Shown here one piece after another: positions 31,532 through 41,575 of a DNA stretch of 64,000 nucleotides. The DNA lies in contig BCIA01000006.1 of NCBI GenBank assembly GCA_001599815.1, positions 3,040,961 through 3,104,960 of the forward strand, given 5' to 3'. Each line of letters opens with the position of its first letter. Positions within the stretch are counted from its first letter, which is position 1. This DNA comes from Furcasterigmium furcatum (lineage: Eukaryota; Ascomycota; Sordariomycetes; Glomerellales; Plectosphaerellaceae). A program made the position numbers and the translations under genes. The notes beneath the pieces were generated by a model, which worked only from the letters and a program-made list of their open reading frames with translations, was not told where the DNA came from and did not search any database.

Positions 31532-32320
31532 TCAGCAGTTGCCCTTCCGAGGCTCCCTGAGCGTGTTCATGGACCTCTGCAGCGACATGACCGATAGCCC
31601 GCCCCCGAGTACCGCCCTCTTCGCCAGCCTGAGCCTGGGCTCGTCGCTCTCATGCAGCTCCTGCACAAAGGCCGCCAGCTCCCTTCGGATCGCCGGCCTG
31701 CGCGTCCTGGACTGGGCCTCGATCGTCGCGAGGGAGTCAATCTCCTCAAACTCGCCGCCGGTGTAGTGTACCCTGCGCTTCTTGACCTCGCCCGTGCGCG
31801 AGCTCCTGAGTCGGTCGTTGACGAAGAAGATGAGCTCCTCCGCCTGCGCGTGCCGGCGGCGATAGTGCGCCGCCTCCATCGCGGCCGTGATCTTCCCCAG
31901 GCGGGCCGGGTCGCCGTCCTCGCGCAGCGCCTGCGTCCGCTCGGCGAGCCGCTCGATGATGCTCGGGTGCCCGGGCCTGCTGTCGTCGTCCGAGGGGGTC
32001 CACAGCCCGCCGAGGAGCTTCTGGCCGTCGTAGACGAAGAACTCGCCGTCGTCCCAGCTGTCAATCTCGTAGATTTCCGGGTTCATCGGGTCCATGATGT
32101 CGCTCCCGATGGAGCCGCCCTGGTTGAGGCGGTCGATGAAGGAGATGAACTCTTCAAAGTCGCAGTCTTCGCACGTCTTGCCAATTTGGGCGCCGCGACC
32201 GTTCTTTTCCCAGTCGGCGCGGTACATTTCGTAGAACATGAGCATCTCGAATGCGTTGAGAGAGGCCAGGACCTGGACGGGGCAGAGCGCCGCTAGGCAC
32301 GCGAGGTAGAACGTTCTCAT
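31532..32320 (-). CDS. Secreted protein of unknown function between LysM and chitinase genes
   Basis: A 262-residue intronless protein. The start at ATG 32320 gives a signal peptide, MRTFYLACLAALCPVQVLAS. The mature protein is polar and acidic/basic rather than Cys-rich: one CEDCDFEEF motif early and a single Cys at the very end (RKGNC). The middle contains a phrase resembling extracellular assembly factors (DSWDDGEFFVYDGQKLLGGL), then Arg-rich helices (AAMEAAHYRRRHAQAEELIF). An upstream in-frame extension lacks signal-peptide character and is not used. I do not recognise a family. Its place inside the chitin-binding block suggests a role at the cell wall; this is context only. Confidence 0.72.
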   Translation of the reverse strand: MRTFYLACLAALCPVQVLASLNAFEMLMFYEMYRADWEKNGRGAQIGKTCEDCDFEEFISFIDRLNQGGSIGSDIMDPMNPEIYEIDSWDDGEFFVYDGQKLLGGLWTPSDDDSRPGHPSIIERLAERTQALREDGDPARLGKITAAMEAAHYRRRHAQAEELIFFVNDRLRSSRTGEVKKRRVHYTGGEFEEIDSLATIEAQSRTRRPAIRRELAAFVQELHESDEPRLRLAKRAVLGGGLSVMSLQRSMNTLREPRKGNC

Positions 32321-33149
32321 CGTGTCAGTGAAAGTTGTCGAGGCAGGTAGATGATGCAAAGGGTAAGAGAAAAGGATGGTATTCTGGTTGTCCGATCTTG
32401 AAAGGGGCGAGGTGAGGAGAGCATACTCGGCAGCTTGATGGTCTGTCGTTATGAAGGCACTGCCTCGGCTCATGCCACACTCTTCGTTCTAGATCATCCC
32501 AACCACACGAACGCGGGCCGTTTTAACCGAAAAGGGTGGCAGTATGTGCACCCTCTCTGCAAAGGACTTTTTAACCTGCATCTGATTTGACTGCTTGATC
32601 GGCTGATGGCTCGAGTAAGCATCCTGTCTCGGCAGGGCCCCTGGACACTACCCCTGGACACCCCCGAGTGACCTCTTCTGCAGAAGGCTGACATAGATCC
32701 AAAAGGTAGTATTTCTCGGTAATTTGTACGCGGGATAGAGTTTTGAAGAGTCGATTTAGTTTAGCGTTGACGCTGACTAGGCGCCCAAAGTCCAGAACCA
32801 GAGTTGTCAGCTCCAGATGGACGGTCTCGCCGTCTTGGCGCCTACCCCTGTGTTGTCTCCTCAGCCCGCAATGTCACGTACTGACAATGACCTGCGGCGG
32901 ATATCAGTCCATGCCAGATGTTCGAGCAATTGGATTGTCCAGGGTCAAGACGGGCCGACCGCTATTGGATGCGAAGAGGCAATTATACGGACCGACGGAA
33001 CTTGGTGGTAGTGATCCTATGTGCTCTATAATATCCCCTCCGAGGCCTTGCCGCATGTAGCACATCAGAGTCTAGTCCCGTCACTGATGTGATTTGTTCT
33101 TTCTTGTTCAGAAGAACCCATTGTGTTCTTCTGCCTTTCTTTGCCCACT
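32321..33149. promoter_or_regulatory. Divergent promoter of the secreted-protein and chitinase genes
   Basis: About 0.8 kb. TATAATAT at 33027-33034 lies about 120 bp before the chitinase start. No other distinct element or gene is seen. Confidence 0.5.
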
Positions 33150-36100
33150 ATGAGGCTACAAGTCCTCGCCCTCTGGGCTTGCCTCGCATGGTCTGCGAGG
33201 AGCCAGGAGGTGTCGAGCCCCTTCAACCCGTGCCCGGTCCGGTGCAGCAAGGCCGGACTAGACCCTGCCAAATGGACTCATCTTCACGGTCTCCCGGCCC
33301 TCAACCGCTGCGAGCTGCCGCTCCTGTTCGACACCATGCTGCAGACTAGACTCGACGACCCGGACAGGCACATCACCCTCCGGGCCTGCACGGCCTCTGA
33401 CAAGTCAACAATCCAGCATATGGAGTACGACCCGACCCCTTTCACCTTTGGCGCCCCTCAGCGCAGATCGACGGATTCAAAGTCGCCGGCCTGCCCCAAG
33501 TCCCTGGTGGAATCGCGCAACTCGACGGCAGCCTCGTTCCATACGTGGACGACTGACTCTGCCATGCCCCTGGCTCGCAGCTCTCAAGACGCCGTGGAGG
33601 CGGCCAAGGCTCTCAACATGTACTTGGCCGATGCGCGTGACTGTGAGCCTACCATAATGTTCTCCAAGGTCCGCGATGCCGTCGCTGGCGTCTACATCGG
33701 CGCCGAGATCAAGACGTCGAGTGCATCATCTCTCATGGAGCTCTTCATCAAGTCTGCTCAGGGCACTTCGCAGGACACTGGACGCATTGCGGTTCAGAAC
33801 TGCCGGGCCGTCGACCGGAAGCCCCTGACTCTTGGCTTCGTTGCCGACCTCCAGGGGAACATCACGTCCGTCCAAGACGCCCTCGCGGGCTGGAACTCGG
33901 CCAAGTGCCTCGAGGGCTCCGACAGCACCGAGGACTGGGACGATCAAGAACTCCGTCTGCTGAAGGCGGCTGAGGTCGCCGGCCCCCCTCAAAACACGAC
34001 GGTGTTGGCGCAGCGCGAGGCCGGCAGCAACCTGAATCCTCGGGCAGAGTGCCGAGCCATCGAGATTTTCCTTGGAGATCTTTGTCCAGATCTAGCGAGG
34101 CGGTGTGGCATCAGCCAGACAATGCTGAACAACTTCAACCCCAAGCTGCAGTGCAACAAGCTCCCTACCAAAGAGTTTGTCTGCTGCTCCTCTGGCGAGT
34201 TACCTGATGGTGAGTATTAGAGCTGGTCAAATCCCCGGGACATAAGCTGATCTCTTTAAAATACAGTCAGGCCGCAGCCCGACAGCGACGGAAACTGCCA
34301 CGTCTACGACATCAACGGCGGCGACGGCTGCTTCGACATCGCGGATGCCCACTACCTGAAGGAGGACGATCTGGACGACTTCAACAAGAACACCTGGGGC
34401 TGGGCCGGATGTGGCGACCTCCAACCTGGACAAAAGATCTGTCTCTCCAAGGGCAGACCGCCCTTGCCGGCCGAGATCTCCAACGCCGAGTGCGGCCCTC
34501 AGGTGCCCGGCACGGCGCCTCCCGGTCCCAAGGAGGAGCTGGCCGACCTGAACCCTTGCCCTCTGAACGTCTGCTGCAACGTCTGGGGCCAGTGCGGCCT
34601 GACCAAGGACTTCTGCGTCAAGGCCCCCGCGAAGACCGGCGCGCCGGGGACGTCGATGCCCGGGGCCAACGGGTGTATCGCCAGCTGCGGGATGAACATC
34701 ACGAACAACCAGGTCCGCCCCTCGAGCTTCGCCCACGTCGCGTACTTTGAGGCGTGGAACCAGGAGCGCAACTGTCTGCACATGGACGTCACTGATATCG
34801 ATGTGAGGAAGTACAGCCACATACACTTTGCCTTCCCGGACGTGACGCCCGGCACGTTCGAGATCGACGTCAGCAAGCTGCGGGAACAGTTCGACAGGAT
34901 GAAGCGCATGGTCGGCATCAAGCGCATCGTGTCTCTCGGCGGCTGGGCCTTTTCCGCCGAGGCGCCGACGTTCACCATCTTCAGGGAGGCCGTGAGGCCA
35001 GAAAACCGCCTGAGATTCGCGAACAACGTGGTCAAGTTCGTCAACGACCACAACCTGGACGGCATCGACTTTGACTGGGAGTATCCCGCCGCCCCGGATC
35101 TGCCAGATATTCCAGCCGGCGACCCGCTGGAGGGGGACTACTACCTCGAGTTCCTCAAGCTGGTCAAGCGGCGACTTCCGACCAAGTCCGTCTCCATCGC
35201 AGCGCCGGCCTCGTACTGGTACCTCAAGGGCTTTCCCATAGAGGAGATCAGCAAGGTCGTCGACTACATCATCTACATGACGTACGACCTCCACGGGCAG
35301 TGGGATCACGGGAACAAGTGGTCGAGCCCCGGATGTCCCACCGGCAACTGTCTGCGCTCGCACGTCAACATCACCGAGACCCTCGATGCCCTGGCCATGG
35401 TCACCAAGGCCGGCGTGCCTGCCTCCAAGGTCTTTGTCGGGATATCGAGCTACGGGCGGAGCTTCAAGATGGAGAGGTCCGGCTGCACGGGGGTCGACTG
35501 CAAGTTCACCGGCACCCGCAACACGTCGTACGCGGCGCCGGGCCCGTGTACGGACACGAGCGGGTACATCTCCTCGGCGGAGATCCGCGAGATCCTCTGG
35601 AACAAGGAGCTGTACGGCGCCAAGGAGTGGTTGGACGAAGATTCCGACTCGAACATCGTCGTGTATAGAAACACGGAATGGATTGCGTGGATGAACGACA
35701 AGACCAAGGCCGACCGCATACAGCGGTACCAGGGCCTCAACTTCGGCGGCGTGTCCGACTGGGCTGTGGACCTCGACAAGGACTACGGCCGCAATGGCAT
35801 CGGGGACGGCGACGGCAACAGCCAGTCGGGCGGCAAGACGTGCCCCCTGAGCAGCTCCTTCGAAAGCCTCGAGGCCCTCGACGAGGCCGAGGGCATCTCG
35901 GACGACTGCAAGGTGGTGCTCGCCGTCCAGGTCCTGGAGAACATGCTGGACTCGGCCATGGAAATGTTCGAGGACGTCGACAACGGGTACGACAGCAAGT
36001 TCGACGCCTACCAGAGGGTCATGAAGGAGGGCGCGGACCAGGCCCTGGGCGAGTTTCGGCGCTGGCGCCGCGGCCCGTACACGGAGTACTTCGACTGCGA

Positions 36101-38271
36101 CTTCACCGGCAGCGGCGAGACTTACGACGGGCCCTGCACGGAGCTCCAGAACAACCTACCCCGGCTGGACAGCGGCATCTGGTTCATGGAGGTCACGCTG
36201 CGAGATGAGGAGGGATTCTGGAGCGCCCTCACTGAAGCGACCGGCCTGACCGAGGAGTCTGTCGAATTCGGCACGCACGTCGAGGAGCTCGACTGCGACC
36301 GGCAGCCGGGCGGCACCGGCTCCTGCGAGAACTGGAAGCTGACCATCACGGGCATGCCCGTGTTCAGGGACGACTTCGAGATCCCCAACCCTAAGGACAT
36401 CGTCACGGAGATCAAGCCCAACCTCGACGACATTCGCACATCCATCTCCGCGGCCTTCTTCGATGTCGGAGCGGGAATCTGGGAGGGCAACAACGCTGAC
36501 GTGCTCCAAGTGCTGTCCGTGCCCATCTTCCTCCTCCTGCAGGCGGTCGACTCGATGGACGAGGCCAAGGAGATCGGCGAGGACGCCCTCGAAGAGGAGA
36601 AGAAGAACCTCATCCTCAACATCCTCTCGGCGGTCCTCTTCTTCATCCCCTTCGTCGGCCAGTACGCCGCCATGGCGCTCCGCCTGGCCAACGTGGCTCG
36701 CATGATCATGATCGGCGGCTTCGTCGGCAACGCTGCCCTCACGATCCAGGACGTCATCGAGAACCCGGAAAACGCCGCCATAGCCATCATGGGCTTGCTC
36801 TCGGGCGGGCGAGTCCGGAGCGCCAGGGACTTCGACGCCCTGGGAGGAGCCAGGAGGGACATGACGAAGAGAGGCTCCAGCAGGATGGGCGAGACGTTCA
36901 GGAGGCATGACGACAGGCTGCAGAGTCTGCTGGGCAACTGCCGGAAGGAAGGGAACGACGACGACGACGAGCCGTCCCTTTGCGGTTTGACTAGGAGGGA
37001 TGTGTTTGACGAGCTGGGCAAGAGACAGGCAGCAAACTGCGCCCACTCGACTACGACGACCAAGACGAACACGGTAATGACCACGCCACCCGTCACGTGC
37101 AAGAAGGCCTGGACACAGGCCTGCTACCATTACTCGTGAGTTTTTCCAGAGAGCAACAGTAAGAACATGACGAGCTGATCAAGTGACATCAACCCAGGTC
37201 CGTCATGAGCGTCCACACGAGAACACCGGACATGATCCGCTGGACGTGCTGGGCGACAGACAGCAGCGCAAGCGGAGGGGCCACGTCTACCTGGGGCTAC
37301 AAGGCACGGCAGGCAAATCCCCCGACCCACGTCACGCAGCACCACTGGGAATGGATGTACGAATGGGTCCAGGATGGCACCTGTGATAGAGACGAGTGGC
37401 CGCCGCGAAACTTCTGGCCCGTGGCGAGGAGGGGCCAGTCTGGCCAGTTCATCCGCCTGATACCCATGGGCCAGAACCGCGGCGCCGGTGCGATGTGGAG
37501 GCAATTCTGCCAGAGCCACGACGGCTTCGGGCCGAGGCAGGGGGCTACGATCCAGATGAACACGAGGAAGCACTCTACGGTATCTTCGAAGGTGGTGACG
37601 AGTCGCGACCCCCAAAACAGGAGCAAGAGTATGTCCCCTCCCCGCTTTAGCCCCTGAAAGAGAGGCCTGGACTAGACTTGTGGACCGACTAACACGCGCG
37701 CCTCGCAGGCATCACCATCACGGAATTGGAAGTGAACGTCCCCAGAGCCGTCTTCTACATCGGCCACTGGGAGCAGAACATCGCCGTGGACGACGGGCTC
37801 TCGATGAACCCGTGCTGGCCCAGCCGCGTCGTCCCGGACGACGCGGGCTTCGCGCTCCTCACGAACGACCCGTGGTACCAGCGCAATCCGGCGCAGGCCG
37901 CGACCAATGCCGACTACGCGGCGATCCCGGCGCAGCACATCACCCAAGGAGTTCGTAAGTACCGGCAGATGCCAGGACGTGGACCCATCGGCCTGCGCGA
38001 TGCCATACCCGAAGAGATTTTCGGTCACGATGTGGCGGCGGAGGAGGACACAGTGTGCATGGCTGACGGGGATGGCGGAGAGCTCGCAGAGCTGAGCTGT
38101 GGTTTCGAGGAGGGAGAATGGGCGGGTGAGCCTGGTGAGATGCCCTCGCTGTTGAGCCCGGCCGAGACCGAGGCCATCCCGTCTTCAAGCCCCGAGAACG
38201 AGGAGATCGAAGAGCATGCGACGCCAGGATCTTCCGTGGAGGACTTGACCAAGCCTACTTCTGCAGCTTAG
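33150..38271 (+). CDS. Killer-toxin-like GH18 chitinase with LysM and CBM18 domains (subgroup C)
   Basis: Predicted 1640-residue secreted protein in four exons: 33150-34209, 34267-37135, 37198-37628 and 37709-38271. The signal peptide is MRLQVLALWACLAWSARS. The N-terminal module (FNPCPVRCSKAG ... RCELPLLFDTML) is the one found in zymocin-alpha-like fungal chitinases. LysM modules follow at about 295-352 and 361-415, then a hevein-type CBM18 at about 425-470 (CPLNVCCNVWGQCGLTKDFC). GH18 spans about 504-850, with the catalytic motif DGIDFDWE intact at 618-625 (acid Glu625). The C-terminal half has an amphipathic and hydrophobic region at about 1134-1190 and a basic/Ser-rich tail. Subgroup C chitinases are thought to permeabilise or lyse other fungi or to remodel the owner's wall. 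It is adjacent to LysM and secreted genes. Confidence 0.92.
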
Positions 38272-38657
38272 ACTGTTGTATTAGAGAGAGCATTGAGAGC
38301 AAATCCCGGTTTCTTTGATTTCTCCAGATATAGCCGGACGTATCTAAATACGTAGAAAAGTAAATCTCTCGGTCTGGAGCTATGATGCTCCATGTACAGT
38401 GAGAGAACATGTCCACTCTCATTCTGGTCACCATACATCGAGATGGACGTCTATTTGGCCCCCTTTACGCGGGAAAGAGATGGGAAAACCCCAAAGCGGA
38501 CAACTCATGCAGCCCACCAACCTGAGTCAGCGAGGTACAGAAGTATAAGTATAACTGCTTCAAAGTTCAGTCATCCTCGTTTCTCATCCATCTTCTGACT
38601 ATCTTACATACCCAGTATCCATCCAAGACCAACATTTTGCTCCCCCGCGATACAGAT
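38272..38657. other. Intergenic region downstream of the chitinase
   Basis: About 0.4 kb with the chitinase 3' end and the promoter of the next gene. Nothing else is seen. Confidence 0.45.
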
Positions 38658-39398
38658 ATGGCGTTTGACAGAGATACCTTCATCTCCCTCCTGACCGACT
38701 ACTACGAGTTCTGCACTCGTACATACTGGAACCCAGACTCCGTTGCCCAGCCTCCTGACGGCGGCAGCTGGCCAGAGATCTCCGAGCAGAGCCTCTCGGG
38801 CCTCCAGAAGAACGCAACGGTAATCGACCTCATCCGCCGCATGCCCTACCCCAACGCCGAGGGCGAAGACATCAACAACATGCCCCACATGATGAACGAG
38901 ACGTGGGTGGTCGATTATCGCCGCCCGGATATCCAGGAGTGCATCAGAACAGGCGACGAATGGTACCGCTTCCAGGCTTTCGAAGACGACCCCCTCCCAC
39001 CGTCGTGCGTCTGCCTAGCCCTCGGCTCGCTCAGCGGCTACTTCGTCGTGCTCGACACAGACGATGGTCTCGTGTACTGGGGGGACGTCAATGGGCAGCA
39101 CGACGAGCCTCCCACCGAGCTGAACATGCACGTCGATGTCAGGGGGCCGGATCACTGGCGAGCGGATCCCGGCACGAACGTGTACCGGCCCGAGGACTTC
39201 TTCGCCCTTTGCAAGCAGCGCTTTCGTGAGATGAGCTGGATCGGGACGGAGCCGACGGTGGTAAATTCGTGCCGGAATGTTGAATGGGATGAAGAACATG
39301 AGCGGTTGGCAGAGATGCTGAGGCGGGCGGGCTGGCCCGGCGACGGCGAAGGTCGTGACTGGGACCGCTCTCGGTGGGAGTCTGACCTTGCGGGCTAA
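38658..39398 (+). CDS. Cytosolic protein with faint SUKH/Smi1-Knr4-like pattern
   Basis: A 246-residue intronless protein starting at ATG 38658 (MAFDRDTFISLLTDYYEFCT). It has no signal peptide or membrane segment and is strongly acidic. The central part reads LALGSLSGYFVVLDTDDGLV followed by YWGDVNGQ and later YRPEDFFALCKQRFREM. A hydrophobic strand with a D-x-D-x-G turn, then V-Y-x-W/G-D and a C-terminal helix is the pattern of SUKH (Smi1/Knr4) proteins, but the match is weak and by eye only. In bacteria SUKH proteins are immunity factors for polymorphic toxins; here the gene lies 387 bp after a killer-toxin-like chitinase. Function unknown; the assignment is a hypothesis. Confidence 0.65.
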   Translation: MAFDRDTFISLLTDYYEFCTRTYWNPDSVAQPPDGGSWPEISEQSLSGLQKNATVIDLIRRMPYPNAEGEDINNMPHMMNETWVVDYRRPDIQECIRTGDEWYRFQAFEDDPLPPSCVCLALGSLSGYFVVLDTDDGLVYWGDVNGQHDEPPTELNMHVDVRGPDHWRADPGTNVYRPEDFFALCKQRFREMSWIGTEPTVVNSCRNVEWDEEHERLAEMLRRAGWPGDGEGRDWDRSRWESDLAG

Positions 39399-39696
39399 CA
39401 ACCTACTCTTCGCTGACTTTGTAAGATTTGTATCCTGGGAAGAAGCCAAGCGAGGGTGGTGACACAGTTAATACATGGCCGGTTAGCCATTTGCGGCTCA
39501 CTTGGTAGCTGGTAGTATTGAATGACTGACGACGAGCCCAAATACGAGTTCTGTTGTTTATAGCCTTCTCGACCTATTATCGGGAGCCTTGCGGTGAGAA
39601 GCGTATCAAAGAAAGCGAAAGAAGCTATGTTGTGCGAAGATATAGTAGAGCGATACTGGATACAGAAACAGTAATAGTAAAGACTGACCGGACCCG

Positions 39697-40634
39697 CTAC
39701 CCCTTGGAGCTCCTCTTCCTTCTAGTCTTGCCATGTCCCTCTCTCTTGTGCCGCGCTACTCCATCTTTCCTCGCATACGTCTTGGGACAGAGATCGCATT
39801 GTCCCTCGAGTGGTGGGTAATTTGTCTCCTTTGCCCAGTTGTAATGCCGTGTCCAGACATGCCGATGTATTTCCGACCCCCAGGCGGCTCTGAACACTGT
39901 ACCACCAGGGCCCAGATTACAATCCTCCTTCGGGCATTTCATGGGGCCTGTGTGCTTCCTGATGTGCCGCCTACGTGTCCATTGTGCTTAGCTCAAAGCC
40001 CGGTCCGCTCGTGGTGGCGTTGTAGCTGGTGATCAACTTACGTGAGCTCCGTTTGATTTCCCAGAACCTTGAAACAAAAAGGGCACGTGAAATTCTCGAG
40101 GTCATAGCTGGCGAGAAGAGACTCTGGTGTAGATTGATCCTGTGCCTCGAATGATGAGCTTGCAGGAGACATTGAAGGCGAAGGCGAAGGCGAAGGCAGA
40201 AAGTTGGACGGCGTGTCGGGGCAGAGTAAAACGGTATGAACGAGAGGAGTTTGGTGTACTGATGAAAAAGTTGAAAGGTCATGAATCGGGACGTCATCTC
40301 CCAGACTCGAGTTCTGCGACTCCTGGGCCTCATCGGTGCTTGCCGAGTCTTGGTCCAAGGGCCAACTGTAAGGCGATCAGCGCCTAGCAGCTTGAACCTG
40401 AGTTGAGTCAACGGGGAGAGTGGGCTGAACCATGTCTGCGAGGCGTGAACCGGGAGCTATCTGGAGCAATCGGGGGTCGATGGCTTCTATTGGAGTCGGC
40501 TGCCGCTGGGGGAAGCCGTCCAGACAGAATAGCATCTGCGGTCCCCCCGGCTCGGGACTCAACCCAATGTTGGCCCAGCCGGTCGTGCCGTCCGAGCTGT
40601 AGCCGTCAATGTCGTCCTCTTCCAAGGAGCTCAT
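39697..40634 (-). CDS. C2H2 zinc-finger protein (one intron unresolved)
   Basis: A probable DNA-binding protein with at least two canonical fingers. One finger is split by intron 40041-39971 (GTAAGT/TAG); joined it reads CPFCFKVLGNQTELTRHIRK followed by His, spacing C-x2-C-x12-H-x3-H. The last is CDLCPKTYARKDGVARH with a further His, x12/x4. A degenerate one (CPKEDCNLGPGG ... HRHVWTRH) lies between. The N-terminal part from ATG 40634 (MSSLEEDDIDGYSSDG) is in the same frame as the Ser/Pro-rich middle, but a TGA at 40377-40379 separates them. An intron there is needed: the obvious signals (CAG/GTTCAAG, CTGAT, TTACAG) give only 32 bp and the wrong frame. A GAAGGC repeat encodes the SPSPSPS run. 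Confidence 0.65.
40174..40197. repeat. Hexanucleotide microsatellite (GAAGGC)4 inside the C2H2 gene
   Basis: Four perfect GAAGGC units. On the minus strand they encode alternating Ser-Pro, so a change in copy number would alter protein length without shifting the frame. Confidence 0.85.
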
Positions 40635-41575
40635 GAGTCTGCCTTCCCTATTCTGTGGGTTTTCAGATCAGTCAATTGGGAACGCAGACGATGTGTCCGT
40701 GATAAGAAGTCTCACTCTTTCTTGGCTTGATTGGCGTTGTTCGTATAAGTCAAAGGGAACTCGACTGTTGATAGACCCGGGCTCAACTCTGGATGTTTTT
40801 TGGGGCTTACTTGTACGACGGCCGGTCGAGCCTTCTTATGAAGTCATGGCGGGCTGCGATTTTGAGACGCGGGGTGGACAGGTCGAACCCCAGGTATGTC
40901 GGCAGGGTTCCGGCAACCCAAGATCCCCCGCGACAAAGATAGAACTCGCCAATCGTTGTTGGAGCATGGTGTAATGGAGGGTGGGAGGCCTACCCTCCTG
41001 CAAATACTGAGACAATTCGGTGACGACTTGCGTCGGCCATACCAGCCAAGCATGCGGGAAGCGTCCAATAATGCGTGAGCATCTTGCGGTACCGGTTCTG
41101 TGAGGTTCTCCAGCTTCCATGAGGCCGCGAAATTCCATTCAGAAGCCGCGATTCTCTTTCTCAATCAAGCCATCGGTATGCAAATTCGGCATACAATCCA
41201 ATATTTGGCCTCAGATAAGGTCGACATGCAGTACAGCTGGCCAACTCCTTGCATTGGGACCTGAAGTTTTGTTGGCCCAAGTCGCGGACTTCATGTAGAG
41301 GTGGTATGCCACCCAATTCCGACTGTTTGATTGGTCTAAGGGGTACGCGCGGGACAGTCTTGCAGGCCGTCTGTCTAGATACGCGGCGACAATCAAGGCG
41401 AAACCAGAGGCCACCTCGAAGTTGACCTCTTATCCGGACTTGATCTCAGATCATGGGCTTACCTGCAGCACCTTGCGGTCCTTGAAAGCATAAATACCCG
41501 CCATTGCTCCCGCGACCTGATACCCAAACTTACCAAACTCCACAACCTCTCGCCTGATACTCAAGAGTGCGTGAC
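40635..41575. other. Intergenic region between divergent genes
   Basis: About 0.9 kb. On the minus strand, ACAAGTAAGCC near 40810 and CCACAG near 40655 could bound a 5'-UTR intron of the C2H2 gene. The 3' side probably contains the noncoding first exon of the deaminase-like gene. Confidence 0.4.

Noticed and set aside
36122..37130. Two overlapping open frames of about 325 codons on the minus strand
   Set aside because: Antisense shadows of chitinase exon 2.
40844..41164. Overlapping minus-strand frames of about 100 codons in the C2H2/deaminase intergenic region
   Set aside because: Two competing frames cover the same DNA and neither has codon or domain support.
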